Assembly (NCBI GenBank): GCA_002407855.1
Contig: DHPF01000008.1
Coordinates: 27,428-91,427, forward strand
Direction of reading: 5' to 3'
Source of the DNA: Bacteroidales bacterium UBA5371
GTDB lineage: Bacteria; Bacteroidota; Bacteroidia; Bacteroidales; P3
DNA length: 64,000 nt
The translations under genes were made by a program, and so were the position numbers. Below the pieces are notes generated by a model. The model was not told the DNA's origin, did not search any database, and saw nothing but the letters and a program-made list of their open reading frames with translations. Of the stretch, positions 8,359 through 16,657 are shown piece by piece; the first letter of the stretch is position 1; every line of letters begins with the position of its first letter.

Positions 8359-9666
8359 ATGAGTAAGTTTGAAATTATAGGAGGTAACACTCTGAGCGGA
8401 GAAATAGTGCCACAAGGAGCCAAGAACGAGGCTTTACAAGTTATTTGTGCAGTACTCTTAACCGAAGAAGAGGTAGTAATAGAAAATATTCCAAATATAA
8501 GAGATGTCAATAAGCTAATAGAATTACTCTCTTTCTTAGGGGTAGAAGTCAATAAACTAAAAGAAGACACATATTCTTTTAAGGCAAAAAACATTGACCT
8601 AAACCTTATTCAAACTCCTGAATACTCCAAATTGGCAACAGGATTAAGGGGCAGTATAATGATAGTTGGACCTATGCTTGCAAGGTTTCATAAAGCCTTT
8701 AATCCAATCCCAGGAGGCGATAAAATAGGTCGTCGTCGTTTGGATACACACTATATTGGCTTTGAAAAACTTGGAGCTAAGGTTTACTTTAACCCAGAGA
8801 TAAGCTCTTACTCAATTTCAGCAGACAAGCTAAAAGGGACTTATATGCTTTTAGATGAAGCCTCCGTTACAGGAACAGCCAATATTGTTATGGCAGCCAC
8901 AATGGCAGAAGGCACAACAACTATTTTCAATGCTGCTTGTGAGCCTTATCTTTTTCAGCTTTGCACAATGCTAAATAAAATGGGAGCCAATATAAAAGGG
9001 GTAGGTTCAAATCTTCTTACTATTGAAGGTGTAAAAGAATTAAAAGGGACAACTCATCGCTTGCTTCCAGATATGATTGAAGTAGGTTCTTTTATTGGGC
9101 TTGCTGCAATGACAAGTTCTGAAATAACCATTAAGGATGTAAATTACCAACAATTAGGAATTATTCCTGATGTGTTCCGACGCTTAGGTATAAAGCTAAA
9201 TGTAGATGGTGATGATATTCACATACCTTCCCAAGAGATATACGAGGTAGAGAGGTTTATGGATGGCTCAATTATGACAATAGCCGATGCACCTTGGCCT
9301 GGTTTTACTCCCGATTTAATATCAATTGCTCTTGTTGTAGCTACCTGTGCCAAGGGTAGTGTTCTAATTCATCAAAAGATGTTTGAGAGCAGGTTGTTTT
9401 TTGTAGATAAACTTATAGATATGGGTGCTCAAATTATTCTTTGCGACCCTCATCGTGCAACTGTTATTGGCTCAGGCAAAGCTTACCCTTTAAGAGGGGT
9501 TAATATGGTTTCACCTGATATTAGAGCAGGAGTAGCACTACTTATTGCTGCACTTTCGGCTCAGGGAAAGAGCATAATAGACAATATTGAGCAAATAGAT
9601 AGAGGTTATCAAAACATTGACACTCGTTTAAATGCCTTAGGTGCAAATATAAAAAGAATAGATTAG
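8359..9666 (+). CDS. murA: UDP-N-acetylglucosamine 1-carboxyvinyltransferase
   Basis: First committed step of peptidoglycan synthesis: transfers enolpyruvate from PEP to UDP-GlcNAc in the cytoplasm. It shows the EPSP-synthase fold repeats, PQGAKNEALQV near the N-terminus with the conserved Lys and Asn, and LRGSIMIVGPMLARF. In the active-site loop PGGDKIGRR the usual catalytic Cys (Cys115 in E. coli) is replaced by Asp121. In known MurA proteins this change keeps activity but removes the cysteine that fosfomycin alkylates, so intrinsic fosfomycin tolerance is expected. Length 435 is slightly above the usual 420. It is the last gene of a same-strand group with the helicase and DUF4290 genes and faces oxyR with one base between them. 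Confidence 0.96.
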   Translation: MSKFEIIGGNTLSGEIVPQGAKNEALQVICAVLLTEEEVVIENIPNIRDVNKLIELLSFLGVEVNKLKEDTYSFKAKNIDLNLIQTPEYSKLATGLRGSIMIVGPMLARFHKAFNPIPGGDKIGRRRLDTHYIGFEKLGAKVYFNPEISSYSISADKLKGTYMLLDEASVTGTANIVMAATMAEGTTTIFNAACEPYLFQLCTMLNKMGANIKGVGSNLLTIEGVKELKGTTHRLLPDMIEVGSFIGLAAMTSSEITIKDVNYQQLGIIPDVFRRLGIKLNVDGDDIHIPSQEIYEVERFMDGSIMTIADAPWPGFTPDLISIALVVATCAKGSVLIHQKMFESRLFFVDKLIDMGAQIILCDPHRATVIGSGKAYPLRGVNMVSPDIRAGVALLIAALSAQGKSIIDNIEQIDRGYQNIDTRLNALGANIKRID

Positions 9667-9667
9667 T

Positions 9668-10594
9668 TTAGAGTCTTATTCTATATTTTTTCAATCTCTG
9701 GTCAAGCATATTTTCAGGAATAATCGTTTTAATTATTTCTACAATATGATTTAAAAGAGTTTCTCTTACATAATCCTTTCTTACAACTAAGGAAATTTCT
9801 CTTACAATTTGAGGAGAGATTAAAGGACGTAAGTGTTCCTTTTGTTCTGAACTGAGCATATCAATATGGAGTTCAGGAATTATTGTATAACCTTTATTTT
9901 GATCAACTATCTTTATAAGAGTATTAATGCTACCTGCCTCATAAATAGGCTTGAAATCAGAATTTTGTTTACAGAAATTCAATACTTGGTTTCTGAAACA
10001 ATGCCCCTCTTGTAAGACCCACATATTATCCAAAGGCATTGTTGCCGATACTATTTCTTTTTGAGTATAGAGCTTCTCTAATGGAGAAATATAAGCTATA
10101 AATCTCTCATAGTACAGAGGTATTTCCAATAAATCATCTTGCATAATGGGAGTGGCAAGTATTGCCATATCCAATTCGGCTCTTAGAAGCTTAGATATAA
10201 TATTTGATGTCTGCAATTCAGAAACATTAATCCCTATATCAGGATAATTAAAGAGAATTTCCTTAAATAATTTTGGTAGAATATATGTGGCAATCGTTGG
10301 AATTATTCCCAATCTGATTTGTCCTTCTCCTTTTGTTCTTTCATCTAAAATCATTTCCTTTAATTGAGAAGCATTAAAGAGTATGATTTTTGCCTGATTA
10401 ATTACTTTTTCTCCAATTGGGGTTGGTTTTATTGGGTGAGAAGTTCTATCAAAAATAATAACATCTAATTCTATTTCTAATTTCTGAATCATTGAACTAA
10501 GGGTGGATTGCGTTATATTGCAAGATTTTGCAGCATTAATAAAATGTCTGTACTTATCAACTGCTACAATGTATTCTAATTGTTGTATTGTCAT
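9668..10594 (-). CDS. oxyR: LysR-type peroxide sensor OxyR
   Basis: Transcription factor that senses hydrogen peroxide by disulfide formation. Residues 1-60 are the LysR winged helix-turn-helix (QQLEYIVAVDKYRHFINAAK, then TQSTLSSMIQKLE). The effector domain contains EGHCFRNQVLNFCKQ, placing cysteines at positions 199 and 208, the same numbers and spacing as the redox pair of E. coli OxyR. Length 308 is typical. It is divergent from a peroxiredoxin gene, the classical target, and a TATCTTTG box for oxyR lies in the shared region, so autoregulation and control of the peroxiredoxin are likely. Confidence 0.93.
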   Translation of the reverse strand: MTIQQLEYIVAVDKYRHFINAAKSCNITQSTLSSMIQKLEIELDVIIFDRTSHPIKPTPIGEKVINQAKIILFNASQLKEMILDERTKGEGQIRLGIIPTIATYILPKLFKEILFNYPDIGINVSELQTSNIISKLLRAELDMAILATPIMQDDLLEIPLYYERFIAYISPLEKLYTQKEIVSATMPLDNMWVLQEGHCFRNQVLNFCKQNSDFKPIYEAGSINTLIKIVDQNKGYTIIPELHIDMLSSEQKEHLRPLISPQIVREISLVVRKDYVRETLLNHIVEIIKTIIPENMLDQRLKKYRIRL

Positions 10595-10615
10595 ATTAAA
10601 TCGTTTTTATCAATG

Positions 10616-10666
10616 CAAAGATAGATAAAATCTGTTTGGTGGATAAGAAAAATGATTATATTTTTG
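10616..10666. promoter_or_regulatory. Divergent oxyR/peroxiredoxin promoter region
   Basis: For the peroxiredoxin gene (plus strand), TTTG at 10635-10638 is followed after 20 nt by TATTTTTG at 10659-10666, a full Bacteroidota promoter. For oxyR (minus strand), the -7 box TATCTTTG is read from 10623 to 10616; I see no clear -33 box. OxyR would be expected to bind between or over these; its site cannot be set by eye. Confidence 0.7.
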
Positions 10667-10736
10667 CAAAGTGAAAACAAATTACAAGTAAATTGCAAAT
10701 AATACAAAATAAATAATAATTAAAAAGAAAAAGAAA

Positions 10737-11447
10737 ATGGAAACAACCAATTCAATCAATGCTATGCCTCGTATAGGCGACAAAGCTCCTTCATTTAAGG
10801 CAGTAACAACACAAGGTGATATTAATTTCCCTGAGGATTATTCAGGCAAATGGAAAATACTATTTTCTCACCCAGCAGACTTTACCCCAGTTTGTACATC
10901 AGAGTTTATGACTTTTGCTAAAATGGCACCAGAGTTTGAAGCTCTAAATACCCAATTAGTAGGTCTATCAGTAGATGGTTTATATAGTCATATTGCTTGG
11001 CTACGTACAATAAAAGAAAAGATAGAGTATAAGGGAATGAAAGATATAGAAGTTAAGTTTCCTCTAATTGAAGATATTACAATGGAGGTTGCTAATAAAT
11101 ACGGAATGATTCAACCAGGGGAAGCAACAACAAAAGCAGTTAGAGCTGTATTCTTTATTGACCCACAAGACATTATTCGTACAATAATCTACTATCCTTT
11201 GTCATTAGGAAGAAACTTTGATGAGTTAAAAAGAGTTTTGATAGCTCTTCAAACAGCAGACAATTTCTCAGTAGCACTTCCTGCTGACTGGCGTCCAGGT
11301 GATGATGTTATTGTTCCAACAGCAGGTTCTTGCGGCGTAGCTAAGGAAAGAATGGAAAGTAAAGACGAAGACGTAAAATGCTACGACTGGTTCTTCTGCA
11401 CCAAAAAGCTATCCAAAGAAAGCGTAGAGGAAAAATTAGGGAAATAA
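10737..11447 (+). CDS. Peroxiredoxin, Prx6/AhpC-TSA type with C-terminal Cys pair
   Basis: Thiol peroxidase that reduces hydrogen peroxide and organic peroxides in the cytoplasm. The peroxidatic cysteine is C53 in SHPADFTPVCTSEF, with the conserved Thr and Arg context of the family. Length 236 and the extended C-terminus place it in the Prx6 group. Unlike one-Cys members it has further cysteines C199, C215 and C221. The pair six residues apart (VKCYDWFFCTKK) resembles the C-terminal pair of archaeal homologues such as the Aeropyrum enzyme, so resolution by internal disulfide is likely. The divergent oxyR gene and a strong promoter suggest peroxide induction. Confidence 0.93.
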   Translation: METTNSINAMPRIGDKAPSFKAVTTQGDINFPEDYSGKWKILFSHPADFTPVCTSEFMTFAKMAPEFEALNTQLVGLSVDGLYSHIAWLRTIKEKIEYKGMKDIEVKFPLIEDITMEVANKYGMIQPGEATTKAVRAVFFIDPQDIIRTIIYYPLSLGRNFDELKRVLIALQTADNFSVALPADWRPGDDVIVPTAGSCGVAKERMESKDEDVKCYDWFFCTKKLSKESVEEKLGK

Positions 11448-11476
11448 TAATATAATTATAACTTTAATTGTAAAAC

Positions 11477-11508
11477 AAAAAGGTTGCTTATTAAGCAACC
11501 TTTTTTTA
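11477..11508. terminator. Bidirectional rho-independent terminator
   Basis: The inverted repeat GGTTGCT/AGCAACC with loop TATTA is flanked by A and T runs on both sides, so it can end both the peroxiredoxin transcript and the opposing OmpA-family transcript. Confidence 0.9.
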
Positions 11509-11544
11509 TTGATACTTCAATGCAATTCCTCTTTTAAATAGACC

Positions 11545-12819
11545 TTACTTTGTTTTTAGTATCTTTATTTCGCAACTTGGATTAATTAAACCTCCTGTTT
11601 TAAGCTTCTTTTGAGAAGCTAACTGCTTTTCAATTTCTTTTAAATAAGAACCTCTTGCTTTTAAGTTAGTCTCAGGAATACCTCGTCCTATCAAATAGTT
11701 CTTTATTGCCTCTGCTCTCAAACGACTATTTTCAGCATCCTTCTTAACATTATAGCCCTCTGTTGGTATTCTTCCAATAATTTCAACTACTATTGATGGA
11801 TAGTCTTGTAAGAGTTTGACTATGTCATTAAGTGCAGGATAAGACTCAGGTAGAATAGAGACATTATTTTGTTCATCGGTGTCAAAATATAACTCACCCC
11901 TGATTGGAAGATTAGAACCTGGCTTAATTTGAACTAAACGTGCAGTCAAAACAGAGTCTTTTAAGGCTTGTGCATGAGAAACCTCACGAATATAGTTAAA
12001 ATATCCGTCCTTTTTTAAGCTAATGGAATAGGCTTTCTTAGGCAAGATTTTCAGCTTTTGTGCTCCTGCATCAACTTCTTCTAAGATTACATTATCGGTT
12101 TCTTTATCTTTAACTAATATATTCGCAGTTGTTCTTGCTCTATTTACAGAATCAATAGGCAAAACAGTTAAAGGAGCATAATCGGTATTTATTGTTGCTA
12201 AAATGGTATGACCTAAGCCCCCATCAGCAACATTATCTACCACAATTATATACTTTTCATCAGCCACAACATCAATATATTTTGCGTGCGAAACAGCAGA
12301 TGATTTTGGTATATTTAATAAGGAGCCTTTAAGAGAAAGCCCTGTTTTGCCGTTTATTTCGGAATTACTTGTTGATAACACCGAACGAATAGGAGTAACC
12401 TTATTGCCGATAATCCTATTACAGAAGTATTTGTTTGTATATTTATAAACTAAAAAGTCATAATCATCGGAGGCTGCCTTTGGGGTAATTTCTATGCATA
12501 ATTTGCCAGAATAAGGTGCGGTAAGTATATACCAAACTGTGTTATGTTCGGCTTCAAACACATTTTTCACCTTTGCATCACGACCAATTTCGCTAACAAA
12601 ACCATGACCTCTTGGAGGTTCGGTTGGTCCAAAAGGTATATCCACCTTCAATGGAACAGCAAAAAAACAATCCGCACAACGTGCTGGGAGGGGAGTTTCT
12701 AAAACTTGTGGTTGAGCAGGTTTAGTCCCCTTATTAGTCTTACCTCTCTTTTGAGTTTGAGCATTGGCACCTGCAAGAGTAAGAATTAAGACTAAGGTTA
12801 TTAATAATTTCTTCTTCAT
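11545..12819 (-). CDS. OmpA-family outer membrane protein with jelly-roll-like domain
   Basis: Secreted protein of 424 residues with signal peptide MKKKLLITLVLILTLAGANA. Residues 55-220 form a beta-rich region with several cysteines (RCADCFF, LCIEI, FCNRI), resembling a PPC or jelly-roll type domain. Residues 225-295 look like a carboxypeptidase-regulatory beta-sandwich (ANILVKDKETDNVI). The C-terminal 120 residues are an OmpA domain (GELYFDTDEQNNVSI, then SRLRAEAIKNYLIGRGIPETNLKARG), expected to bind peptidoglycan. The usual GHTD is altered to IGRIPTEGYN. It probably links the outer membrane to the wall. A TAAGTTTG box precedes the gene on its strand. The order of the first two domains is inferred from pattern only. 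Confidence 0.8.
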   Translation of the reverse strand: MKKKLLITLVLILTLAGANAQTQKRGKTNKGTKPAQPQVLETPLPARCADCFFAVPLKVDIPFGPTEPPRGHGFVSEIGRDAKVKNVFEAEHNTVWYILTAPYSGKLCIEITPKAASDDYDFLVYKYTNKYFCNRIIGNKVTPIRSVLSTSNSEINGKTGLSLKGSLLNIPKSSAVSHAKYIDVVADEKYIIVVDNVADGGLGHTILATINTDYAPLTVLPIDSVNRARTTANILVKDKETDNVILEEVDAGAQKLKILPKKAYSISLKKDGYFNYIREVSHAQALKDSVLTARLVQIKPGSNLPIRGELYFDTDEQNNVSILPESYPALNDIVKLLQDYPSIVVEIIGRIPTEGYNVKKDAENSRLRAEAIKNYLIGRGIPETNLKARGSYLKEIEKQLASQKKLKTGGLINPSCEIKILKTK

Positions 12820-13065
12820 ATAAAGAATTGATTAAATATTCTCGGCAAACTTACTAAAAATATTTGAATTAAGGTTAAAAATATGATAAAAAAACAATAC
12901 CCTTAACCATTTACTCTCAACGAAGTATTGTTTTTACTCACAACAATCTATTCAAGGATATATACTTCTATAAAGCCTAAAACATAAAATATACTTGCAT
13001 AAAACAGTTGTTTGGGGATGTTAAAATATCTTTTTTTTGGACAAAATTAGGAGCATAAAGCAAAT

Positions 13066-13213
13066 AAATTAAAGTTTGATTTCAAGAAATTAGAATCAAA
13101 AGATAATAAATTAGAATCAAGAGTTAATAAATTAGAATCAAGAGTTAGCAAATTATCTTCTGAAAAGAATTTATTAAAACTTGATTTCGGTAAATTAAAG
13201 TCAAGTTTTAGTG
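13066..13213 (+). repeat. 21-nt heptad-type repeat array
   Basis: Seven near-exact 21-nt units, the best array in the window. The open frame reads KLKFDFK-KLESKDN-KLESRVN-KLESRVS-KLSSEKN-LLKLDFG-KLKSSFS and runs on about 30 codons to a TAA. No ATG precedes it in frame. It occupies the 535-nt divergent gap between the OmpA-family gene and purC. The rest of that gap holds AT-rich sequence with the two promoters and nothing else I can recognise. Confidence 0.9.
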
Positions 13214-13324
13214 AAAGGAAAATTAGAAAGAAATATTATTTTGATTATAAGACATTTAATTCTTTTGATATATGTTTTTTAGTTTTTATATGGGAGTAAA
13301 TTCACAATAAAGTCCAAAATAAAT

Positions 13325-13332
13325 TATCTTTG
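13325..13332 (+). promoter_or_regulatory. -7 box of purC promoter
   Basis: TATCTTTG located 22 nt before the start codon. No good TTTG box is seen 19-21 nt upstream; TTCA at 13301 is the nearest match. Confidence 0.55.
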
Positions 13333-13354
13333 CACAATAAAATTTTATAATAAT

Positions 13355-14299
13355 ATGGAAGCATTAGTAAAGACAGATTTCAAATTTGAAGCTCAAAAAG
13401 ATATATACGTTGGTAAGGTTAGAGATGTATATAATATAAATAATAAGTTTTTAGTTATGGTTGTATCGGATAGAATTTCAGCTTTTGATGTGGTTTTACC
13501 CAAAGGAATACCTTATAAGGGACAGGTCTTAAATCAAATTGCTGCAAAATTTCTTGATGCTACCTCTGATATTATTCCTAATTGGAAGATAGCAACTCCT
13601 GACCCAATGGTTACTATTGGACGTTTGTGTGAGCCATTCAAGGTTGAAATGGTTGTTAGAGGTTATCTATCTGGACATGCTTGGAGAGAATATAAGCAAG
13701 GAAAAAGAGAGCTTTGTGGTGTGAAACTTCCCGAAGGAATGAAAGAAAACGATAAGTTTATTACTCCAATCATTACTCCAACAACAAAGGAAGCCATAGG
13801 ACATGATGAGGATATTTCAAAGGAAGATATTATTAAGCATGGTCTTGTTTCAAAAGAGGATTATGAAAAATTGGAGAAATATACCTTAGCTCTTTTTGAA
13901 AGAGGACAAGAAATGGCAAAGGAAAGAGGATTAATACTTGTTGATACTAAGTATGAGTTTGGCAAGATTGGCAGTGAAATATATTTGATTGATGAAATAC
14001 ATACGCCAGATTCTTCTCGTTATTTCTATTTGGAAGGGTATCAAGAACGTCAAAATAACTCACAGCCCCAAAGACAACTCTCAAAAGAGTTTGTTAGAGA
14101 ATGGTTAATGGAAAATGGATTTCAAGGATTGGAAGGACAGAAAATTCCAGAGATGACTCCTGAAATAATTAATCAAATATCGGAACGTTACATTGAGTTA
14201 TATGAAAATATTGTTGGGGAAAAATTTCAAAGACAACAAACAAATGACCTTCTCAAACGAATAGAGACAAATGTTTCTAATTGGTTAGAAACACAATAA
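13355..14299 (+). CDS. purC: Phosphoribosylaminoimidazole-succinocarboxamide synthase (SAICAR synthase)
   Basis: Purine biosynthesis step joining CAIR and aspartate with ATP. Family blocks are GKVRDVYNI near the start, SDRISAFDVVLPKGIPYKG, VVRGYLSGHAWREY, LVDTKYEFG and DEIHTPDSSRYFY. Length 314 matches the longer, yeast-like form common in Bacteroidota. It lies 23 nt before a gldH-like gene and then uvrC, all on the plus strand, so they may be cotranscribed. No purine riboswitch is visible; no other pur genes are present in the window. Confidence 0.97.
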   Translation: MEALVKTDFKFEAQKDIYVGKVRDVYNINNKFLVMVVSDRISAFDVVLPKGIPYKGQVLNQIAAKFLDATSDIIPNWKIATPDPMVTIGRLCEPFKVEMVVRGYLSGHAWREYKQGKRELCGVKLPEGMKENDKFITPIITPTTKEAIGHDEDISKEDIIKHGLVSKEDYEKLEKYTLALFERGQEMAKERGLILVDTKYEFGKIGSEIYLIDEIHTPDSSRYFYLEGYQERQNNSQPQRQLSKEFVREWLMENGFQGLEGQKIPEMTPEIINQISERYIELYENIVGEKFQRQQTNDLLKRIETNVSNWLETQ

Positions 14300-14322
14300 T
14301 TAAAACTAAAAGTAAGATAATT

Positions 14323-14826
14323 ATGAAAAAGACATTAATTTATTTGGTTATACTCCTACCTCTAATCTTTATCTCTTGTGCAGATAAGCCAATATATGAA
14401 GGTTCTATTGCCTTTCCAAATGCTTCTTGGCAAAGAATTGAACAAGGTAAGGATATAGAGTTTGATAATATAAATATTAAGAATATCAAAGATGCTTACG
14501 ATATTAATGTATCTTTAACCCATAAACCAACCATTAATGTTGATAATATAAGTTTTGTGCTTAGGATAGTTTCTCCTTCGGGAATGAAGAAAGAGACCAT
14601 TCATACCATTGAGCTAAAAGACAGAGATAAGGTGAAATTTATTGGAAGCGACCTTGGAGAGATAATAGAGATAAAAGAACCTATTAAGCAATACGCTATG
14701 TTTTCAGAAAAGGGCGAGTATAAGATGATAATCTCTAATTACTCTGAAAAATACGAAGTATTGGGTTTAGAGAAGATAGGTCTTGAAATCGTTAAATCTA
14801 ATTTAGATTACCAAATAGATAAGTAA
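14323..14826 (+). CDS. gldH: GldH-like gliding motility lipoprotein
   Basis: Predicted outer-membrane-directed lipoprotein of 167 residues; signal peptide MKKTLIYLVILLPLIFISC with lipobox ending at Cys19. The body follows the GldH pattern: NASWQRI near the mature N-terminus, INVSLTHKPT, a Pro-Ser-Gly strand (RIVSPSGMKKET), the DLGEIIEIKEPI region and an ending GLEKIGLEIVKS. GldH is needed for gliding in Flavobacterium and is kept in many non-gliding Bacteroidota; it fits with the two T9SS substrates in this window. I chose the ATG at 14323 because the signal peptide starts there. Its stop overlaps the uvrC start by one base. Identification rests on pattern memory and is moderate. Confidence 0.62.
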   Translation: MKKTLIYLVILLPLIFISCADKPIYEGSIAFPNASWQRIEQGKDIEFDNINIKNIKDAYDINVSLTHKPTINVDNISFVLRIVSPSGMKKETIHTIELKDRDKVKFIGSDLGEIIEIKEPIKQYAMFSEKGEYKMIISNYSEKYEVLGLEKIGLEIVKSNLDYQIDK

Positions 14827-16655
14827 TGAGTAAGGAGTTTCAAAGCATAAATCCTTATTACGATAGGTTATTGCCAAAGCTCCAAACTCTTCCTGAGACT
14901 CCTGGCGTATATCAGTATTTTGATATTGACGGGAAGGTTATATATGTTGGAAAAGCTAAGAATTTAAAGAATAGGGTTCTTTCATATTTTCATAAGGACG
15001 TTAATCTTAATTCCAAAACCAAGCTATTAGTTAGAAAGATATACAATATAGAGCTTATTCATCTAAATTCTGAAACGGAAGCTCTTTTGTTGGAGTGTAA
15101 TCTTATAAAGAAATATAAGCCCAAATACAATATCCTTCTAAAAGATGATAAAACTTATCCTTGGGTAAGAATAACCAATGAAGAGTATCCTAAGATATTT
15201 AAAACCCGCAACCTAATTAAAGATGGTTCATATTATTTTGGTCCCTATCCATCGCAAAGAGCATTAAAAGAACTTATGGATATTATTCGTATAATGTTTT
15301 GTTATCGTACTTGCAATTTAAACCTAACAGAACAAACAATAGGTCAAGGTAAATTTAAGTCCTGTCTCAATTATCAGATAAAACTCTGCAATGCTCCTTG
15401 TATTGGCTTAGAAACAAAAGAGCAATACAACAAAACAATATCTTTTATTAAGGATATGATAAAAGGAGATATTTCCCCACTTCTAAAAGAGTTAAGACAT
15501 GAGATGATGCAATTTGCCAAGAATTTTCAGTTCGAACAAGCTCAGCAAATAAAAGAGAGGATTAATCTTTTAGAAAACTACAAAAGCAAGAGCACCATTA
15601 TTAGCAATACAATAAAAGATGCAGAAGTCTTTACCTACGTTAGTTCAGAGAGCTCCATACATTTTAATATGATGAAGCTTATTAATGGCAGTGTAATCTC
15701 TTCCTATTCCATAGAGGTCATAAGAAAATTAGAAGAAACAGATACGGAGCTATTCACTTCTGCCATAGTACAAAGTAGAGATAGGTTAGATTGGAAAGGG
15801 AAGGAAATTATAGTGCCAGAGCATTTAGATTTGCCATTAGATTATGTTGTTCAAACCATACCCCAAATTGGAGATAAGAAAAAGCTATTAGAATTATCAT
15901 TACATAATGCTAAATTTCATAAGTTGGAAAAGACAAAGAAAGCAATGCTCCTTGACCCAGAACGACACGCAAAGAGGATAATGGAGATAATGCAGAAAGA
16001 TTTAAGGCTTGATGTTTTGCCACGCCATATAGAATGCTTTGATAATTCCAATACACAAGGAACCAATCCTGTTGCGGCTTGTGTAGTCTTTCGCAATACC
16101 AAACCATCCAATAGAGACTATAAGCACTATAACATCAAAACCGTTATAGGAGCAGATGATTACGCTTCAATGCAAGAGGTAGTATATAGACGCTATTCAA
16201 GATTAAAGGCAGAGGCTAAGCCATTTCCTCAGCTAATCGTTATAGATGGAGGCAAGGGGCAGTTAGGTGCAGCACAACAAGCCCTAAATGCATTAGACTT
16301 AATAGATAAGATAAAGATAATCAGCATAGCCGAAAAGCTCGAAGAGATTTACTTTCCCAATGACCCATTACCACTATATTTAGACAGGCGTAGTGAAACC
16401 CTTAAAGTCTTACAGCAGATAAGAGATGAGGCACATCGTTTTGGGATAACACACCACCGCAACAAACGTTCCAAAAACACCTTCAAAACTCAGCTAACCG
16501 ACATAGAGGGAATAGGGGAGATAACATCAAGAAATCTTTTACTTAAATTTAAGTCAGTCAAAAAAGTATCCCAAGCCAGCCTTGAAGACCTATCCGACTG
16601 TATTGGAAAAGCGAAAGCAGAGGTAGTCTATAATTATTTTCACAAAGAGTATTAA
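14826..16655 (+). CDS. uvrC: Excinuclease ABC subunit C
   Basis: Dual-incision nuclease of nucleotide excision repair. The N-terminal GIY-YIG domain shows PETPGVYQYFDIDGKVIYVG with KAKNLKNRVLSYF. A cysteine cluster (FCYRTCNLNL, SCLNYQIKLCNAPC) lies at about residues 160-195. The UVR domain (FAKNFQFEQAQQIKERINLL) sits near residue 240, the RNase H-like domain contains CFDNSNTQGTNPVAACVVF and VIDGGKGQLGAA, and a helix-hairpin-helix end (IEGIGEITSRNLLLKF) closes the protein. Length 609 is normal. The start codon ATG shares one base with the preceding stop (TAATG), so translation is probably coupled to the gldH-like gene. It faces the acyl-CoA reductase gene with two bases between stops. Confidence 0.97.
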   Translation: MSKEFQSINPYYDRLLPKLQTLPETPGVYQYFDIDGKVIYVGKAKNLKNRVLSYFHKDVNLNSKTKLLVRKIYNIELIHLNSETEALLLECNLIKKYKPKYNILLKDDKTYPWVRITNEEYPKIFKTRNLIKDGSYYFGPYPSQRALKELMDIIRIMFCYRTCNLNLTEQTIGQGKFKSCLNYQIKLCNAPCIGLETKEQYNKTISFIKDMIKGDISPLLKELRHEMMQFAKNFQFEQAQQIKERINLLENYKSKSTIISNTIKDAEVFTYVSSESSIHFNMMKLINGSVISSYSIEVIRKLEETDTELFTSAIVQSRDRLDWKGKEIIVPEHLDLPLDYVVQTIPQIGDKKKLLELSLHNAKFHKLEKTKKAMLLDPERHAKRIMEIMQKDLRLDVLPRHIECFDNSNTQGTNPVAACVVFRNTKPSNRDYKHYNIKTVIGADDYASMQEVVYRRYSRLKAEAKPFPQLIVIDGGKGQLGAAQQALNALDLIDKIKIISIAEKLEEIYFPNDPLPLYLDRRSETLKVLQQIRDEAHRFGITHHRNKRSKNTFKTQLTDIEGIGEITSRNLLLKFKSVKKVSQASLEDLSDCIGKAKAEVVYNYFHKEY

Positions 16656-16657
16656 TA

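Noticed and set aside
13066..13213. Possible CRISPR array
   Set aside because: The 21-nt units are contiguous with no unique spacers between them, and no cas genes are present.
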